A stretch of DNA of 64,000 bases, taken from NCBI RefSeq assembly GCF_965138225.1, contig NZ_CBCSAX010000003.1. One strand, given 5' to 3'. Positions 9,103 through 18,880 of this stretch are shown here, piece by piece. Made by a program: the position numbers and the translations under genes. The stretch is from Helicobacter_D ganmani (GTDB taxonomy: Bacteria > Campylobacterota > Campylobacteria > Campylobacterales > Helicobacteraceae). The first letter of the stretch is position 1, and the number at the start of each line of letters is the position of its first letter. The notes under the pieces are model-generated. The model saw only the letters and a program-made list of their open reading frames with translations. It was not told the DNA's origin and searched no databases.

Positions 9103-10509
9103 TTAAGAATCGCTTTTGCTTAAAATTTCTAATGCTTGCTTGATTCTTTCTATGACCACTTCAGCTCCTAATGCGCTCATCAAGGGCGCGATTCCAACGC
9201 CACCGGGTGAGCCAAGCAGAGCAAAGCGTAAAGGCATAAAAAAGCTTTTTGCCTTGATTCCTTGAAAATCTGCGAAAGTCGCAATTTCTTGTTCTGCTTC
9301 TTGCACATTTTCAAAAGGTGTTTTTAGGGATTGCAAATAAATCATAAATTCTTTTAACAAGTGAATATTCTCCTCATTCTTGACTTTTTGGAGCATTTTT
9401 TCGTCATAAGTTACGACAGAAGTCAAACAAGTTTTTAGGATTTCAACAAATTCCAATAGTGTTTTAGAACGTTCTTTAATTTCGGGATACAGAATCTCTT
9501 GTGCGCGTTGATTTGGAATCTCTGCGCCATAAAAAGGCAATAATGTATTGATTTGTTTGCAATCTAGTTTGTGTAAATAGTGTGCGTTTAGCCACAAAAG
9601 CTTTTCTTTATTGTAGGCAGAGGGAGCACTATTTAAGCTATTGGGATTAAAGAAATCTAACATTTCTTGCATAGAAAAAATTTCTTGGTCTTTGTGACTC
9701 CAACCTAAACGTACAAGAAAATTCAATAAGGCTTGGGGCAGGAAACCTAGAGTTTTGTATTCCATAACACTCATTGCACCATCGCGTTTGCTAAGTTTTT
9801 GCCCTTGAGGATTGAGAATCATTGGCACATGATAAAATCGCGGAATCACAAAACTTAATGCTTGGTAAAGAATGATTTGTTTGGGTGTGTTACTTAAATG
9901 GTCATCGCCACGAATCACATCTGTTACCCCCATAAGCGCGTCATCAATCGTTACGACGAAGTTGTAAGTGGGTGTGCCATCACTGCGTGCAATGATGAAA
10001 TCGTCCAATTCTTTTGCCGCAATTCTGATTTCACCTTTGACGCCATCAAGGAAGCAGATTTCCCCCTCTGTGGGTGCTTTAATTCGCACAACAGGTTTTA
10101 CTCCAGCAGGTGGCGTGTCTGTAAAATCACGATAGCGGTTGTCGTATTTCCACACTTGCCCTTTGGCTTCCGCCTCTTTGCGATTCTTGTCTAATTCCTC
10201 TTTTTGCATATAGCAATAATATGCTTTTCCTTCTTTTAATAAGCGGTCAATGTATTCTTGATAGAGCGAGAATCTTTGACTTTGATAGACAACTTCGCCA
10301 TCATAATCCATTCCAACCCAAGCAAATGCCTGCAAAATTGCTTCTTTGGCATCTATTGAGTTGCGTGCTAAATCCGTATCTTCAATGCGTAATAAAAATT
10401 TTCCACCATTTGCCCTTGCATAAAGATAGTTAAAAAGTGCGGTGCGTAAGCCACCGATATGTAAATAACCCGTAGGAGAAGGTGCAAATCTTGTTACAAT
10501 TTTGCTCAT
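9103..10509 (-). CDS. gltX: Glutamyl-tRNA synthetase
   Basis: A class I synthetase of 468 residues. The HIGH-type motif is YLHIGGLR (15-22) and the KMSKS-type loop is KLSKR (238-242). The Rossmann domain includes IRGDDHLSNTPKQI, and an all-helical anticodon-binding domain follows. Helicobacter species usually carry two GltX proteins, one charging tRNA-Glu and one specialised for misacylating tRNA-Gln ahead of GatCAB. The intact motifs do not settle which this is, though overall it resembles the GltX1 type. Confidence 0.93.
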   Translation of the reverse strand: MSKIVTRFAPSPTGYLHIGGLRTALFNYLYARANGGKFLLRIEDTDLARNSIDAKEAILQAFAWVGMDYDGEVVYQSQRFSLYQEYIDRLLKEGKAYYCYMQKEELDKNRKEAEAKGQVWKYDNRYRDFTDTPPAGVKPVVRIKAPTEGEICFLDGVKGEIRIAAKELDDFIIARSDGTPTYNFVVTIDDALMGVTDVIRGDDHLSNTPKQIILYQALSFVIPRFYHVPMILNPQGQKLSKRDGAMSVMEYKTLGFLPQALLNFLVRLGWSHKDQEIFSMQEMLDFFNPNSLNSAPSAYNKEKLLWLNAHYLHKLDCKQINTLLPFYGAEIPNQRAQEILYPEIKERSKTLLEFVEILKTCLTSVVTYDEKMLQKVKNEENIHLLKEFMIYLQSLKTPFENVQEAEQEIATFADFQGIKAKSFFMPLRFALLGSPGGVGIAPLMSALGAEVVIERIKQALEILSKSDS

Positions 10510-10630
10510 ATTATTCCTTAAAATTTTATGTAATTTGCAGAATCTTAACTTAAGATTGCTGAAATTTTTGCTTAAAAATTCTTACTCAAAGTAGAAGAAT
10601 TTCACATTATTTTTTAAACTTTAATGTCCT

Positions 10631-11134
10631 TTACTTTAGTGTTTCAATATATGCACCAATATCGTCCATATCGCGTCTGGTATAACGTTGCGCTACTTGG
10701 TTTTTGATAAAACGAGATTGTCCTTCAAAGCTTTGATTTTGGTAGGTTTTAATTTCACTTGCAATTTCACTTGCTTTCCAAGTATTAATTGCGGGCTTGC
10801 TTGCTACAGCAATTTCACCTTTTTGCCCATGACAATTTGCACAATCACGTTCATAGAGTTTTTTGCCTTTTTCTAAATCTGCTGTTTTAGCTGTGCTTGC
10901 TACGGAACCTGTGCCTAAGAGACTATCTAAAAAATTTCGTTCTTGAAGTGTCAAATCCGCGTCTTCACGCACAACTTTAATGTCTTTTGAGCCTAAATTT
11001 TTGGAATATTTTTGCAAAATGGCTTTGATTTCTTCCCCAAATTCACCTTTGAGTTCAAAACAGACGCATTCATTTGCAGGAAGTGTGCTGCTTAAAACTG
11101 CGGCACAAACAAAAGCTGATAAAATTTTTTTCAT
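10631..11134 (-). CDS. Periplasmic monohaem c-type cytochrome
   Basis: 167 residues with an N-terminal signal peptide (MKKILSAFVCAAVLSSTLPA). One haem-binding site is present, CANCHG, with Cys98, Cys101 and His102. The C-terminal domain is cytochrome c553-like in size and ends with an amphipathic helix (DDIGAYIETLK). Residues 21-85 form an unusual N-terminal extension with an extra CVC (23-25). It should carry electrons in the periplasm. Partner unknown. Confidence 0.8.
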   Translation of the reverse strand: MKKILSAFVCAAVLSSTLPANECVCFELKGEFGEEIKAILQKYSKNLGSKDIKVVREDADLTLQERNFLDSLLGTGSVASTAKTADLEKGKKLYERDCANCHGQKGEIAVASKPAINTWKASEIASEIKTYQNQSFEGQSRFIKNQVAQRYTRRDMDDIGAYIETLK

Positions 11135-11235
11135 TTTTGGGATTCCTTGTTATTTTTGAATTTAAATTGCGCAATTTTGCCTAAACTTTATTAATTTTTG
11201 GTTTAAAGTTAAAAGCCACTTTAGCTAGGATAGTT

Positions 11236-11241
11236 TATAAT
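11236..11241 (+). promoter_or_regulatory. -10 element (TATAAT) of the probable 6S RNA
   Basis: A perfect TATAAT sits 7-8 bases before the base of the long RNA closing stem that begins at 11249. This is the spacing expected if transcription starts at the stem. Confidence 0.6.
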
Positions 11242-11247
11242 TCCTTT

Positions 11248-11450
11248 TGCCTAAGCAAAGCGCATTTCTTTAATTTTGGAGTCCAACATAATTTAAGTAT
11301 TGCTGGTTGTATAGTTGGCTTTGTGTGATGGTGTTTTCGTTTGAGTCTCTTAAGTTGAGACGAGAATCTGCCGCCTAATAAGTTGCTTATGGCTAGAATC
11401 GTTGCCTATTTTTGGGCTAGACAAATAAGTAACGCTTGCTTGGGTCTTGT
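11248..11450 (+). ncRNA. ssrS: Probable 6S RNA, upstream of purD
   Basis: The 400-base gap before purD is not coding but is structured. GCCTAAGCAA (11249-11258) pairs with TTGCTTGGGT (11436-11445), closing a molecule of about 200 bases. A terminal hairpin GTCTC/GAGAC (11345-11361) lies in the centre, with looser arms between, which is the rod with a central bubble typical of 6S RNA. A TATAAT precedes it at the right distance. In H. pylori, to my recollection, 6S RNA is also encoded next to purD. 6S RNA binds and inhibits housekeeping RNA polymerase by mimicking an open promoter. The 3' end is approximate; no strong terminator is visible. Confidence 0.65.
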
Positions 11451-11541
11451 AAAAAAATAGAGAATAATATTTTTGTTTTGAAAGTTTTTCTTTTAAAAAA
11501 TCTTGAAAGTTTTAAAAACAAAAATTTTAAGGTTGTAAAAT

Positions 11542-12798
11542 ATGGAAATTGTTATTGTGGGTAGCGGCGGGCGTGAATATTCAATTGGGCTTGCATTGCA
11601 AAAGGAATGCAGAATAGACGGGATTTATTTTTATCCGGGCAATGGTGCAACAAGCAAACTTGGCAAAAATATTGATTTTGCAAATCAACAAGAATTTATA
11701 GATTTTGCATTGATACAAAGAATCGGACTTGTGATTATAGGTCCTGAAGCACCATTGGTAGATGGTTTAGCGGATTCTTTGCGGGCAAATGGAATCCTTG
11801 TCTTTGGTCCAAGCGCAAAAGCCGCGCGTTTGGAGGGTTCGAAGGCTTATATGAAAAAGTTTGCGCAAAAATATGGAATCCCGACAGCACGTTTTATTCA
11901 AACGCAAGACTATGTAGAATCTTGCAGATTTATTGACGCTTTAAGTTTGCCTATTGTCGTAAAAGCTGATGGTTTGTGTGCGGGCAAAGGCGTCATTATA
12001 GCCCAAAGCCACGAGGAAGCAAAAATAGCAGCGAAGGAAATGTTAGACGGAAAGAGTTTTGGGGATTCGGGTAAAACAATTGTGATTGAGGAATTTTTAG
12101 ACGGATTTGAATTGTCTGTTTTTGCAATGTGCGATGGAAAGGATTTCATTGTATTGCCTGCTGCGCAAGACCATAAGCGACTTTTGGACAAAGACAAAGG
12201 TCCAAATACAGGAGGAATGGGGGCTTATGCTCCTGCTCCTTTGGCAAATGCGCAAATCCTTGAAGAAGTCAAATCCACAATTATTGTGCCGACACTTAAA
12301 GGTATGGCAGAGGATGGAAATCCTTTTAATGGAGCTTTATTTTGTGGGATTATGGTTGTTCAAGGTAAGCCCTATTTGCTAGAGTTTAATGTTCGCTTTG
12401 GCGACCCAGAATGCGAAGTGTTAATGCCGCTTTTTAAAAATGGTTTGTTGGATTGTTTCTTAGCGTGCGCTAGAGGGGATTTGAAAAATGTGCAATTTGA
12501 GTTAGAGTCCAAAGTATGTGTAGGAGTTGTGGTTGCTTCTAAGGATTATCCTTACAAAAGTTCTCCCAAAGCAAAAATTGTGATTCGTTCTTTGGATAAT
12601 ACGCAATCCCATATTAGCTTTGCAGGAGTGAGCAAAGAGGGAGAGGATTTGTTCGCAACCGGAGGACGTGTGCTTGTATGTGTGGGTAAGGGCGATAATG
12701 TGCAAGAGGCACTTAAAAATGCTTATGCACAAGTGGAATCTGTTAATTTTGAAGGAATGCAATATCGCAAAGATATTGCCTATCAAGCTTTGAGGTAG
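11542..12798 (+). CDS. purD: Phosphoribosylamine-glycine ligase
   Basis: PurD (GAR synthetase) joins glycine to phosphoribosylamine with ATP, the second step of purine synthesis. It has an N-terminal GSGGREYSIG nucleotide-fold start. An ATP-grasp core follows, with VKADGLCAGKGV and the GPNTGGMGAYAPAP loop. FNVRFGDPECEVL carries metal ligands. 418 residues is usual. It begins the gene run purD-RDD-lptD-PRTase-pnp that is also found in H. pylori. Confidence 0.95.
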   Translation: MEIVIVGSGGREYSIGLALQKECRIDGIYFYPGNGATSKLGKNIDFANQQEFIDFALIQRIGLVIIGPEAPLVDGLADSLRANGILVFGPSAKAARLEGSKAYMKKFAQKYGIPTARFIQTQDYVESCRFIDALSLPIVVKADGLCAGKGVIIAQSHEEAKIAAKEMLDGKSFGDSGKTIVIEEFLDGFELSVFAMCDGKDFIVLPAAQDHKRLLDKDKGPNTGGMGAYAPAPLANAQILEEVKSTIIVPTLKGMAEDGNPFNGALFCGIMVVQGKPYLLEFNVRFGDPECEVLMPLFKNGLLDCFLACARGDLKNVQFELESKVCVGVVVASKDYPYKSSPKAKIVIRSLDNTQSHISFAGVSKEGEDLFATGGRVLVCVGKGDNVQEALKNAYAQVESVNFEGMQYRKDIAYQALR

Positions 12799-12801
12799 GC
12801 A

Positions 12802-13272
12802 ATGAATACCAATAAGATTGAAGAAATTTTAGCACGTGAAGAAATTGAAGTTGCTCCTTATTGGAAGCGAATCGTGGCACATTTGATTGATGATTTACTT
12901 TTAAGTATGGTAATCATTGGGATTTATTGGGATAGCATTATGCAAAATACGGGCGATGTAGAAGCAATGTTGGCGATTGTTTCTAGCTCTTGGGCGATTC
13001 TTTATGGAATCCGCATTTTATATCATTGGCTTTTTGTGCAGTTTTATGGAGCGACGATTGGAAAAATTGTCGTGAAGATTCGCGTGATAGAGTTAGGGTT
13101 GTTGGATAATCCTAGTTTTTGGCAAGCGTTTTTGCGCTCACTTTTGCGCACATTGAATGAATTTCTGATGTATTTGCCCTTCTTTTATATTTTTGCTAAT
13201 CCTCTAAAAAGAGGCTTGCACGATATAGCAGCCAATACACTCGTTGTGGAGCTAAAGCCCTATAATGCTTAA
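12802..13272 (+). CDS. RDD-family inner-membrane protein
   Basis: 156 residues with three hydrophobic segments and the family hallmark RIVAHLIDDLL near residue 23, followed by ATIGKIVVKIRVI after the second helix. Its function is not established in this lineage. It starts 4 bases after purD and overlaps lptD by 8 bases, so it is surely cotranscribed with both. Confidence 0.85.
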   Translation: MNTNKIEEILAREEIEVAPYWKRIVAHLIDDLLLSMVIIGIYWDSIMQNTGDVEAMLAIVSSSWAILYGIRILYHWLFVQFYGATIGKIVVKIRVIELGLLDNPSFWQAFLRSLLRTLNEFLMYLPFFYIFANPLKRGLHDIAANTLVVELKPYNA

Positions 13273-15400
13273 ATTGTCTAAAGTCTTTGGAATTGTATCA
13301 AGCGTAGCGGCTTTTGCATTGTTTGTCCCAAATTTTTTACAAGCACGTCCATCTATCAAGCAGTTTAATTCCCAACAAGAAGCTATTTTTGAGTTTTTGG
13401 CTGACGATATGGAATATAGTCAATCTCAAGTGATTGGCAAGGGGCATGCCACGGTGATTAACTTAGACTATTTTGTAACTGCCAATGAAGCGACTTATGA
13501 TACACAAAGCGGGGAAATCACACTAAGTGGCAATGTGAATGCTTATAAAGGAAATGCACTTTATCTGAAAGCTCAAAAGATTAAGATTAAAATGCAGCAA
13601 GACTATTCCTTTTTAGAGCCTTTTTATTTGCAGGATTCTATGAGTGGTTTATGGGTAGATGCAAAAAGTGCGCAATATGATAAGAATGTTTATCAGACAG
13701 AGGATACAACGATTTCAACTTGTAGTGTGAATAATCCAATTTGGCAATTAAAAGCAAGTAAAAGTCAATATGATGTCAATGAAGAATGGTTGAGCGTTTG
13801 GAATCCTCGTCTTTGCATTTATGATATGCCGGTGCTTTATTTCCCTTATCTTTCTTTTTCTTTGGGCTACAAGCGCAAAAGCGGTTTGCTTTATCCTGAA
13901 ATTGGAAACTCAAAAGACGATGGTTTTTTATATTCCCAACCCATTTTTATTGCTCCACAAGAGGAGTGGGATATGACATTTGCTCCTCAAATTCGGACAA
14001 AGAGGGGTGCGGGATTCTATAATGAATTTAGAATCATAGACGATAGGGACGAAATGTTATGGGCAAATTTTGGTTATTTTGGCGATACAGATAGCTATCA
14101 GAGAACTTATGATTTAGAAAATCAGGCTCATTTTGGATTTCAACTCAAATACGAGCGTAAAGATTTGCTAACAAAATCACAAAATTATTTTTATGAAGAT
14201 GGAATCTATGCGGATATTTCGCAAATTTCTGATATTGATTATTTTCGTCTAACAGATAGAGACACGAGGGAACGTGCAGATTTACAAGGCAGTCTTTTGA
14301 CTTCCCGTTTGAATTATTTTTTAAAAAGTGAAAATGATTATTTGGGTATTTATGGACGCTATTATTCGGATTTAGAAAAAACAAGCAATGCGGAGACTCT
14401 ACAAACTTTGCCACAGGTGCAATACCATCGCCAAATGGATTCTTTGTTTTTGGATAATTTATACTATAGTTTTGACTATCAAGCCAAAAACTGGACGCGT
14501 CCTAAGGGTTATCGTGCAGTGCAGCAAGAAGCACATCTCCCTATCCTCTATACACAAAGTTTTTTGAATGACTTTGTCAATCTCTCGGCTTCACCCATTT
14601 TTTATGCCACACAAATTAACTACAGCAACACAAAACAAAAAAAATTAGAAGACGGACGTTACTATTCGCAATATTATCAATTCAAAGTCAATTCTGATTT
14701 AGTGAAGCAATATGAAGACTTTGGGCATACAATTAGTTTGGAATCCTCTTATATTTTGCCCGGCTTTGATAGAGAAAAAGGTGATTTTCAAGACTTTTTT
14801 ACATTGCCCGGTCATAGACAAGAGTTGCGGTTTGGTGGCTCTCAATACTTTTATGATTCTAGTGATACACTTTTTTTGTCTCATCGCTTCAAGCAGCCTT
14901 TTTATTTGGAGGATAATCACAAAATGGGAGAGTTTGAAAACGAGATTCAATACTTTTATGATTATCAATGGAGTTTTTTGAGTAGCATTTTTTATTCACA
15001 TCAAAAGGCAAAGATTTCTGAAGCCACACATCAAGTGCGTTATGACGGCGAGTATTTGAATGCAAGTTTTGGACATTTTTTCCGTCAATCTTTTGCAGAT
15101 ATTGATTGGAATCGTGGGAGATTTGGCGAGGCAAATTACCTAATGGCAGGATTTGAGAAAGAGTTTGAATCCATTGACATTTTTGCAAGTGCGGGCTATG
15201 ATTATAAGGAACGTTACTTTAAGACTTGGCAAGTCGGCTTTGAAACTTCTATCCGTTGTTTTTCTTTTGGGCTTAAATATGTAAGTGAAATCTATCCAAT
15301 GCTGACTACGCACGGAACAGAAGCAAAAGACGATAAATATGTGTTATTTACAATTAAATTTATTCCTTTATTAAGCAGTGATGTAAAAGTAGGCAATTAG
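13265..15400 (+). CDS. lptD: LptD, LPS-assembly outer-membrane protein
   Basis: 711 residues. A signal peptide (about 1-27) is followed by an OstA/LptA-like beta-jellyroll (about 40-150, with repeated D-x-x-x-Y and GNVNAYKGN patterns). The rest is a long beta-barrel rich in aromatic residues. LptD with LptE inserts LPS into the outer leaflet. Position between RDD and the PRTase gene matches the H. pylori order. The barrel is low in cysteine, so classic disulfide control as in E. coli cannot be assumed. The start at 13265 overlaps the preceding gene. Confidence 0.9.
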   Translation: MLKLSKVFGIVSSVAAFALFVPNFLQARPSIKQFNSQQEAIFEFLADDMEYSQSQVIGKGHATVINLDYFVTANEATYDTQSGEITLSGNVNAYKGNALYLKAQKIKIKMQQDYSFLEPFYLQDSMSGLWVDAKSAQYDKNVYQTEDTTISTCSVNNPIWQLKASKSQYDVNEEWLSVWNPRLCIYDMPVLYFPYLSFSLGYKRKSGLLYPEIGNSKDDGFLYSQPIFIAPQEEWDMTFAPQIRTKRGAGFYNEFRIIDDRDEMLWANFGYFGDTDSYQRTYDLENQAHFGFQLKYERKDLLTKSQNYFYEDGIYADISQISDIDYFRLTDRDTRERADLQGSLLTSRLNYFLKSENDYLGIYGRYYSDLEKTSNAETLQTLPQVQYHRQMDSLFLDNLYYSFDYQAKNWTRPKGYRAVQQEAHLPILYTQSFLNDFVNLSASPIFYATQINYSNTKQKKLEDGRYYSQYYQFKVNSDLVKQYEDFGHTISLESSYILPGFDREKGDFQDFFTLPGHRQELRFGGSQYFYDSSDTLFLSHRFKQPFYLEDNHKMGEFENEIQYFYDYQWSFLSSIFYSHQKAKISEATHQVRYDGEYLNASFGHFFRQSFADIDWNRGRFGEANYLMAGFEKEFESIDIFASAGYDYKERYFKTWQVGFETSIRCFSFGLKYVSEIYPMLTTHGTEAKDDKYVLFTIKFIPLLSSDVKVGN

Positions 15401-15409
15401 GACAAGTAT

Positions 15410-16135
15410 ATGGGAAATTTAAATAGCGAAATTATTAGCACGATTGGAGGCAATTTTATCGGTAATACAATGCACTCTATGCGACGAAAGACTCTCTTTG
15501 AAAATCGCAATGACGCATTGCAAAAACTACTGCATAATATGCCCTTGAGTTTTTTTGAAAAGCAAGATTGCGTTGTTGTGGGGATTTCTTTTGCAGGAGT
15601 GCTTTTTGCGCATCGTTTGGCACAGATGATTAAAGCACCGCTTGCTTTTCTCTTTACTTCGCCAATTTTAGCACCAAATAATCCAGAATGTGAAATTGCA
15701 ATGGCGACTGAAACGCACGATGTTGTGATAAACGAAGCTTTAGTGCGCTCTTTTGAAATTAGCCTAGATTATATTTATGGCGAAGTGCAACGACAATACG
15801 AGGATAAAATGTTGCCTCTCATTTATCAATACCGCAAAGGTAACCCCTTAATTTCTCTTAAGGGCAAACGCGTTTTGCTTGTAGATGAAGGGATTGATAG
15901 TGGTTTAACTGCATTAGCATCTATTAAATCCGTGATTACCTTACAAGCAAAAACCGTGCATTTTGCTTGTCCTGTTGCGCCCATTGAAGTGGCAGAAGTG
16001 ATGGACGAAGCAACCGACGGAATTTTTTGCCTTTATCGGTCTAAAAATTTTGTAGATATTGGATATTATTATAAAGAGTATCCTGCAATAGAATCTTCAG
16101 TCATTGAAGAAATTTTTAACAATATACAACCATAA
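15410..16135 (+). CDS. Phosphoribosyltransferase-fold protein
   Basis: 241 residues. The type I PRTase PRPP loop is visible as VLLVDEGIDSGLTA, and an upstream GISFAGVLFAH strand-helix is also typical. The substrate is not recognisable. It may be a salvage enzyme or a regulatory homologue. Its neighbours lptD and pnp are the same as in H. pylori, so it is a conserved member of this cluster. It starts 9 bases after lptD. Confidence 0.75.
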   Translation: MGNLNSEIISTIGGNFIGNTMHSMRRKTLFENRNDALQKLLHNMPLSFFEKQDCVVVGISFAGVLFAHRLAQMIKAPLAFLFTSPILAPNNPECEIAMATETHDVVINEALVRSFEISLDYIYGEVQRQYEDKMLPLIYQYRKGNPLISLKGKRVLLVDEGIDSGLTALASIKSVITLQAKTVHFACPVAPIEVAEVMDEATDGIFCLYRSKNFVDIGYYYKEYPAIESSVIEEIFNNIQP

Positions 16136-16150
16136 GTTCAAGGAGGAAGA

Positions 16151-18349
16151 ATGGACGAAGCAAAACTAATGTTTTTGAATAAAGAAGAAGAATATATTTT
16201 TGATAAATTTGCTAAACAAACTAACGGAAGTGTGTATTATAAAAATGGCAATAATGTTTTACTAGCTACGGTGGTAATTGATGAGAATTGCGTGGTAGAG
16301 GAGGATTTCTTGCCTTTAACCGTGCAATATATTGAAAAATCCTATGCTGCAGGAAAATTTCCGGGTGGCTATGTCAAACGAGAAGCAAAGCCTAGTGATT
16401 TCGAAACTCTTACAGCTAGAATTATAGACCGCAGTTTGCGCCCATTGTTTCCAAAAGATTATTGTTATCCTACACAAATTACCATTATGGTATTAAGCGC
16501 AGAGAGTGATGGTGATTTACAAATTTTGGCTTTGAATGCTGCGAGTGCGGCTTTGTATGTTTCCGAGATTCCGCTTCATTTTCCTGTTAATGGTGTGCGG
16601 ATTGGTAGAATTGCAGAGGAATTTGTGATTAATCCAACTCCAAATGAGCAGGAGCAAAGCACTTTGGATTTGCTAGTCAGCGGTGTGAATGAGGATTTGT
16701 TAATGATTGAAATGCGCACTTTTGGCGGTGTAAAGGTAAAATCCTCTAGCAATCCTCTTAGCCTAATGACAACCTTAAAAGAGGAGGAAATCACTTCCTT
16801 TAGCGCAAATGAATTAGAGGAGGACAAACTCATAGAGGCTTTAGAATTGGCGCGTACGCAGATTGCTCTTAAAAGTCGGCTCATCAAGGAATCTTTCGCG
16901 CCTTTTGTCAAGTCGCCTCTAAAGCTAGAAAGAGCTAGAAAGAGCTTTGTTTGTGAAAGAATTGAAAATTTTATTTGTCAAAATTATTTAGAACCTTTAC
17001 GCAAAGTGATTGAGTCGTTGTCCAAAACAGAACGCAATAGCCGCTTAAAAGCCTTTGCTAAGGAAATTATGGAATCTTGGAAGACACAGAGTTCAGACGA
17101 TATAGAATCACTAGAAGAGCGTGTCAATGAAACGCTCACTAAAGTAAAGCGCACGCTTATCCGACAAATGATATTAGAGGAGGGCAAACGCGCGGACGGC
17201 AGGTGCTTAAAGGAGGTTCGTCCTATCAGCATTGAAACAAATTTCTTGCCTAAAGCGCATTCAAGCGCACTTTTTACACGAGGACAGACGCAGGCACTTG
17301 TGGTTTGCACTCTTGGAGGGGAGATGGATGCACAAAATTATGAATTACTTACAGAAAAGGCAACCTCTAAGGAACGTTTTATGGTGCATTATAATTTTCC
17401 ACCCTTTAGCGTCGGGGAAGCAAGTAGCATTGGTGCGACAAGCAGGCGAGAGTTAGGACACGGAAATCTTGCAAAACGCGCACTAGAGTGCAGTTTGATT
17501 AATAGGGATTCTAAAACGATTCGTTTAGTCTCTGAAATTTTAGAATCCAATGGTTCTTCTTCTATGGCAACAGTGTGCGGTGGCTCTTTAGCGTTGGCAG
17601 CTGCGGATATTGAATGCACTTCTTTGATTGCAGGAGTTGCTATGGGACTTGTATGTGAGGGGGAAAAATATGCGATTTTAACAGATATTATGGGCTTAGA
17701 AGACCACGATGGCGATATGGATTTCAAAGTTGCCGGAAGTACAAATGGAATCACTGCACTACAAATGGACATTAAGCTAGGGGGTTTAAGAACGGAAATA
17801 CTAAAAAACGCGCTTTTTCAAGCTAAAGAGGCGCGTTTGCAGATTTTGGGATTAATGGAAGAGGCAAAAGAAAAGATTGTCTTAAATACAGAATCTCTGC
17901 CTAGCTCACAAATCTTTGCGATTCACCCTAGCAAGATTGTAGAAGTGATTGGACAAGCAGGCAAAACGATTAAAGAAATTATTGAAAAATTTGAAGTCGC
18001 GATTGACTTGAATCGTGATAATGGCGAAGTGAAAGTGAGTGGGGGAAATAAGCAAAAAGTGAATGCGGCAAAAGAGCATATTTTGAATATTGCAAATACC
18101 AAAGAAAATAAACCAAATCTTTATGAATTGTACCAAGTGGGTGATATTTACACAGGTAAAGTAAAAAAAGTTGTAGAATTTGGCGCGTTTGTAGAGTTGC
18201 CTCATAATTACGATGGATTGTTACATGTTTCTAAGGTGACCAACAACAGAAATGAACGGATTAGCGATTACTTAAAAGAGGGCGATGAAGTGCGTGTAGA
18301 AGTGCTATCGCTTAATAAAAACAAAGTAGAATTAGGGCTTGTGGAATAG
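16151..18349 (+). CDS. pnp: Polyribonucleotide nucleotidyltransferase (PNPase)
   Basis: A 3'-5' phosphorolytic exoribonuclease of 732 residues. It has two RNase PH domains: the first with FPGGYVKREAKPS, the second with GSLALAAADIE and TDIMGLEDHDGDMDFKVAGS. A KH domain follows (HPSKIVEVIGQAGKTIKEI) and then an S1 domain (YTGKVKKVVEFGAFVELP). A strong AAGGAGG sits just before ATG 16151. It is the last gene of the purD-lptD run. Confidence 0.97.
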   Translation: MDEAKLMFLNKEEEYIFDKFAKQTNGSVYYKNGNNVLLATVVIDENCVVEEDFLPLTVQYIEKSYAAGKFPGGYVKREAKPSDFETLTARIIDRSLRPLFPKDYCYPTQITIMVLSAESDGDLQILALNAASAALYVSEIPLHFPVNGVRIGRIAEEFVINPTPNEQEQSTLDLLVSGVNEDLLMIEMRTFGGVKVKSSSNPLSLMTTLKEEEITSFSANELEEDKLIEALELARTQIALKSRLIKESFAPFVKSPLKLERARKSFVCERIENFICQNYLEPLRKVIESLSKTERNSRLKAFAKEIMESWKTQSSDDIESLEERVNETLTKVKRTLIRQMILEEGKRADGRCLKEVRPISIETNFLPKAHSSALFTRGQTQALVVCTLGGEMDAQNYELLTEKATSKERFMVHYNFPPFSVGEASSIGATSRRELGHGNLAKRALECSLINRDSKTIRLVSEILESNGSSSMATVCGGSLALAAADIECTSLIAGVAMGLVCEGEKYAILTDIMGLEDHDGDMDFKVAGSTNGITALQMDIKLGGLRTEILKNALFQAKEARLQILGLMEEAKEKIVLNTESLPSSQIFAIHPSKIVEVIGQAGKTIKEIIEKFEVAIDLNRDNGEVKVSGGNKQKVNAAKEHILNIANTKENKPNLYELYQVGDIYTGKVKKVVEFGAFVELPHNYDGLLHVSKVTNNRNERISDYLKEGDEVRVEVLSLNKNKVELGLVE

Positions 18350-18381
18350 CTTAAATTAAACAAAAATTTAGCTAAACGCGT

Positions 18382-18387
18382 TATAAT
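18382..18387 (+). promoter_or_regulatory. -10 element (TATAAT) for atpE
   Basis: TATAAT in the 104-base gap after pnp, with AAGGAG and the atpE ATG about 60 bases on. It gives atpE its own highly expressed transcript, as expected for a subunit needed in many copies. Confidence 0.55.
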
Positions 18388-18453
18388 TTTGCCCTACAAA
18401 GTGATAAGTAGGGGAATGAATCCGAACGGACTTTGAAATTTTAAGGAGAACAA

Positions 18454-18759
18454 ATGAAAAAATTACTTTTAGTGTTTTTTGCATTAGCTGGTGTAGCGTT
18501 TGCTGCGGAAGGTAACGAAATGTTATTGTCTTATTCTGCAATTGCAGCAGGCGTAGGTTTGGGTATCGCGGCACTTGGTGGTGCAATTGGTATGGGTAGC
18601 ACAGCAGCTGCAACAATTTCTGGTATGGCTAGAAATCCCGGTGTTGGTGGTAAATTGATGACAACGATGTTTATTGCACTTGCGATGATTGAAGCACAAG
18701 TTATCTATACTCTTGTTGTTGCATTGATTCTACTTTATGCAAACCCATTCTTAGGCTAA
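18454..18759 (+). CDS. atpE: ATP synthase F0 subunit c
   Basis: 101 residues forming the rotor ring hairpin. Helix one carries GVGLGIAALGGAIGMG. The polar loop has RNP (60-62). Helix two carries the proton-binding Glu80 (MIEAQ). The first 18 residues look like a cleavable signal (MKKLLLVFFALAGVAFA), which is common in epsilonproteobacterial c subunits. It stands apart from the other atp genes, as in H. pylori. Confidence 0.95.
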   Translation: MKKLLLVFFALAGVAFAAEGNEMLLSYSAIAAGVGLGIAALGGAIGMGSTAAATISGMARNPGVGGKLMTTMFIALAMIEAQVIYTLVVALILLYANPFLG

Positions 18760-18773
18760 TCTTATAGCTTTTT

Positions 18774-18792
18774 CCTTAGGGATTCCCTAAGG
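18774..18792. repeat. Inverted repeat between atpE and tRNA-Leu
   Basis: CCTTAGGGA and TCCCTAAGG form 9-base arms around a single base. No T-run follows on either strand, so it is not a canonical terminator. It may be a processing hairpin that separates the atpE mRNA from the tRNA. Confidence 0.4.
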
Positions 18793-18796
18793 TTGT

Positions 18797-18880
18797 GCGC
18801 TGGTGGTGGAATGGTAGACACACCATCTTGAGGGGGTGGCGGGGAGACCCATGCGAGTTCAAGTCTCGCTCAGCGCACCA
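18797..18880 (+). tRNA. tRNA-Leu (anticodon GAG)
   Basis: A class II tRNA with a long variable arm. The 7-bp acceptor is GCGCTGG with TCAGCGC, followed by discriminator A and an encoded CCA. The anticodon loop is TTGAGGG, giving GAG, which reads CUC and CUU. The T arm contains GTTCAAG. It sits between atpE and proA. Confidence 0.95.
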
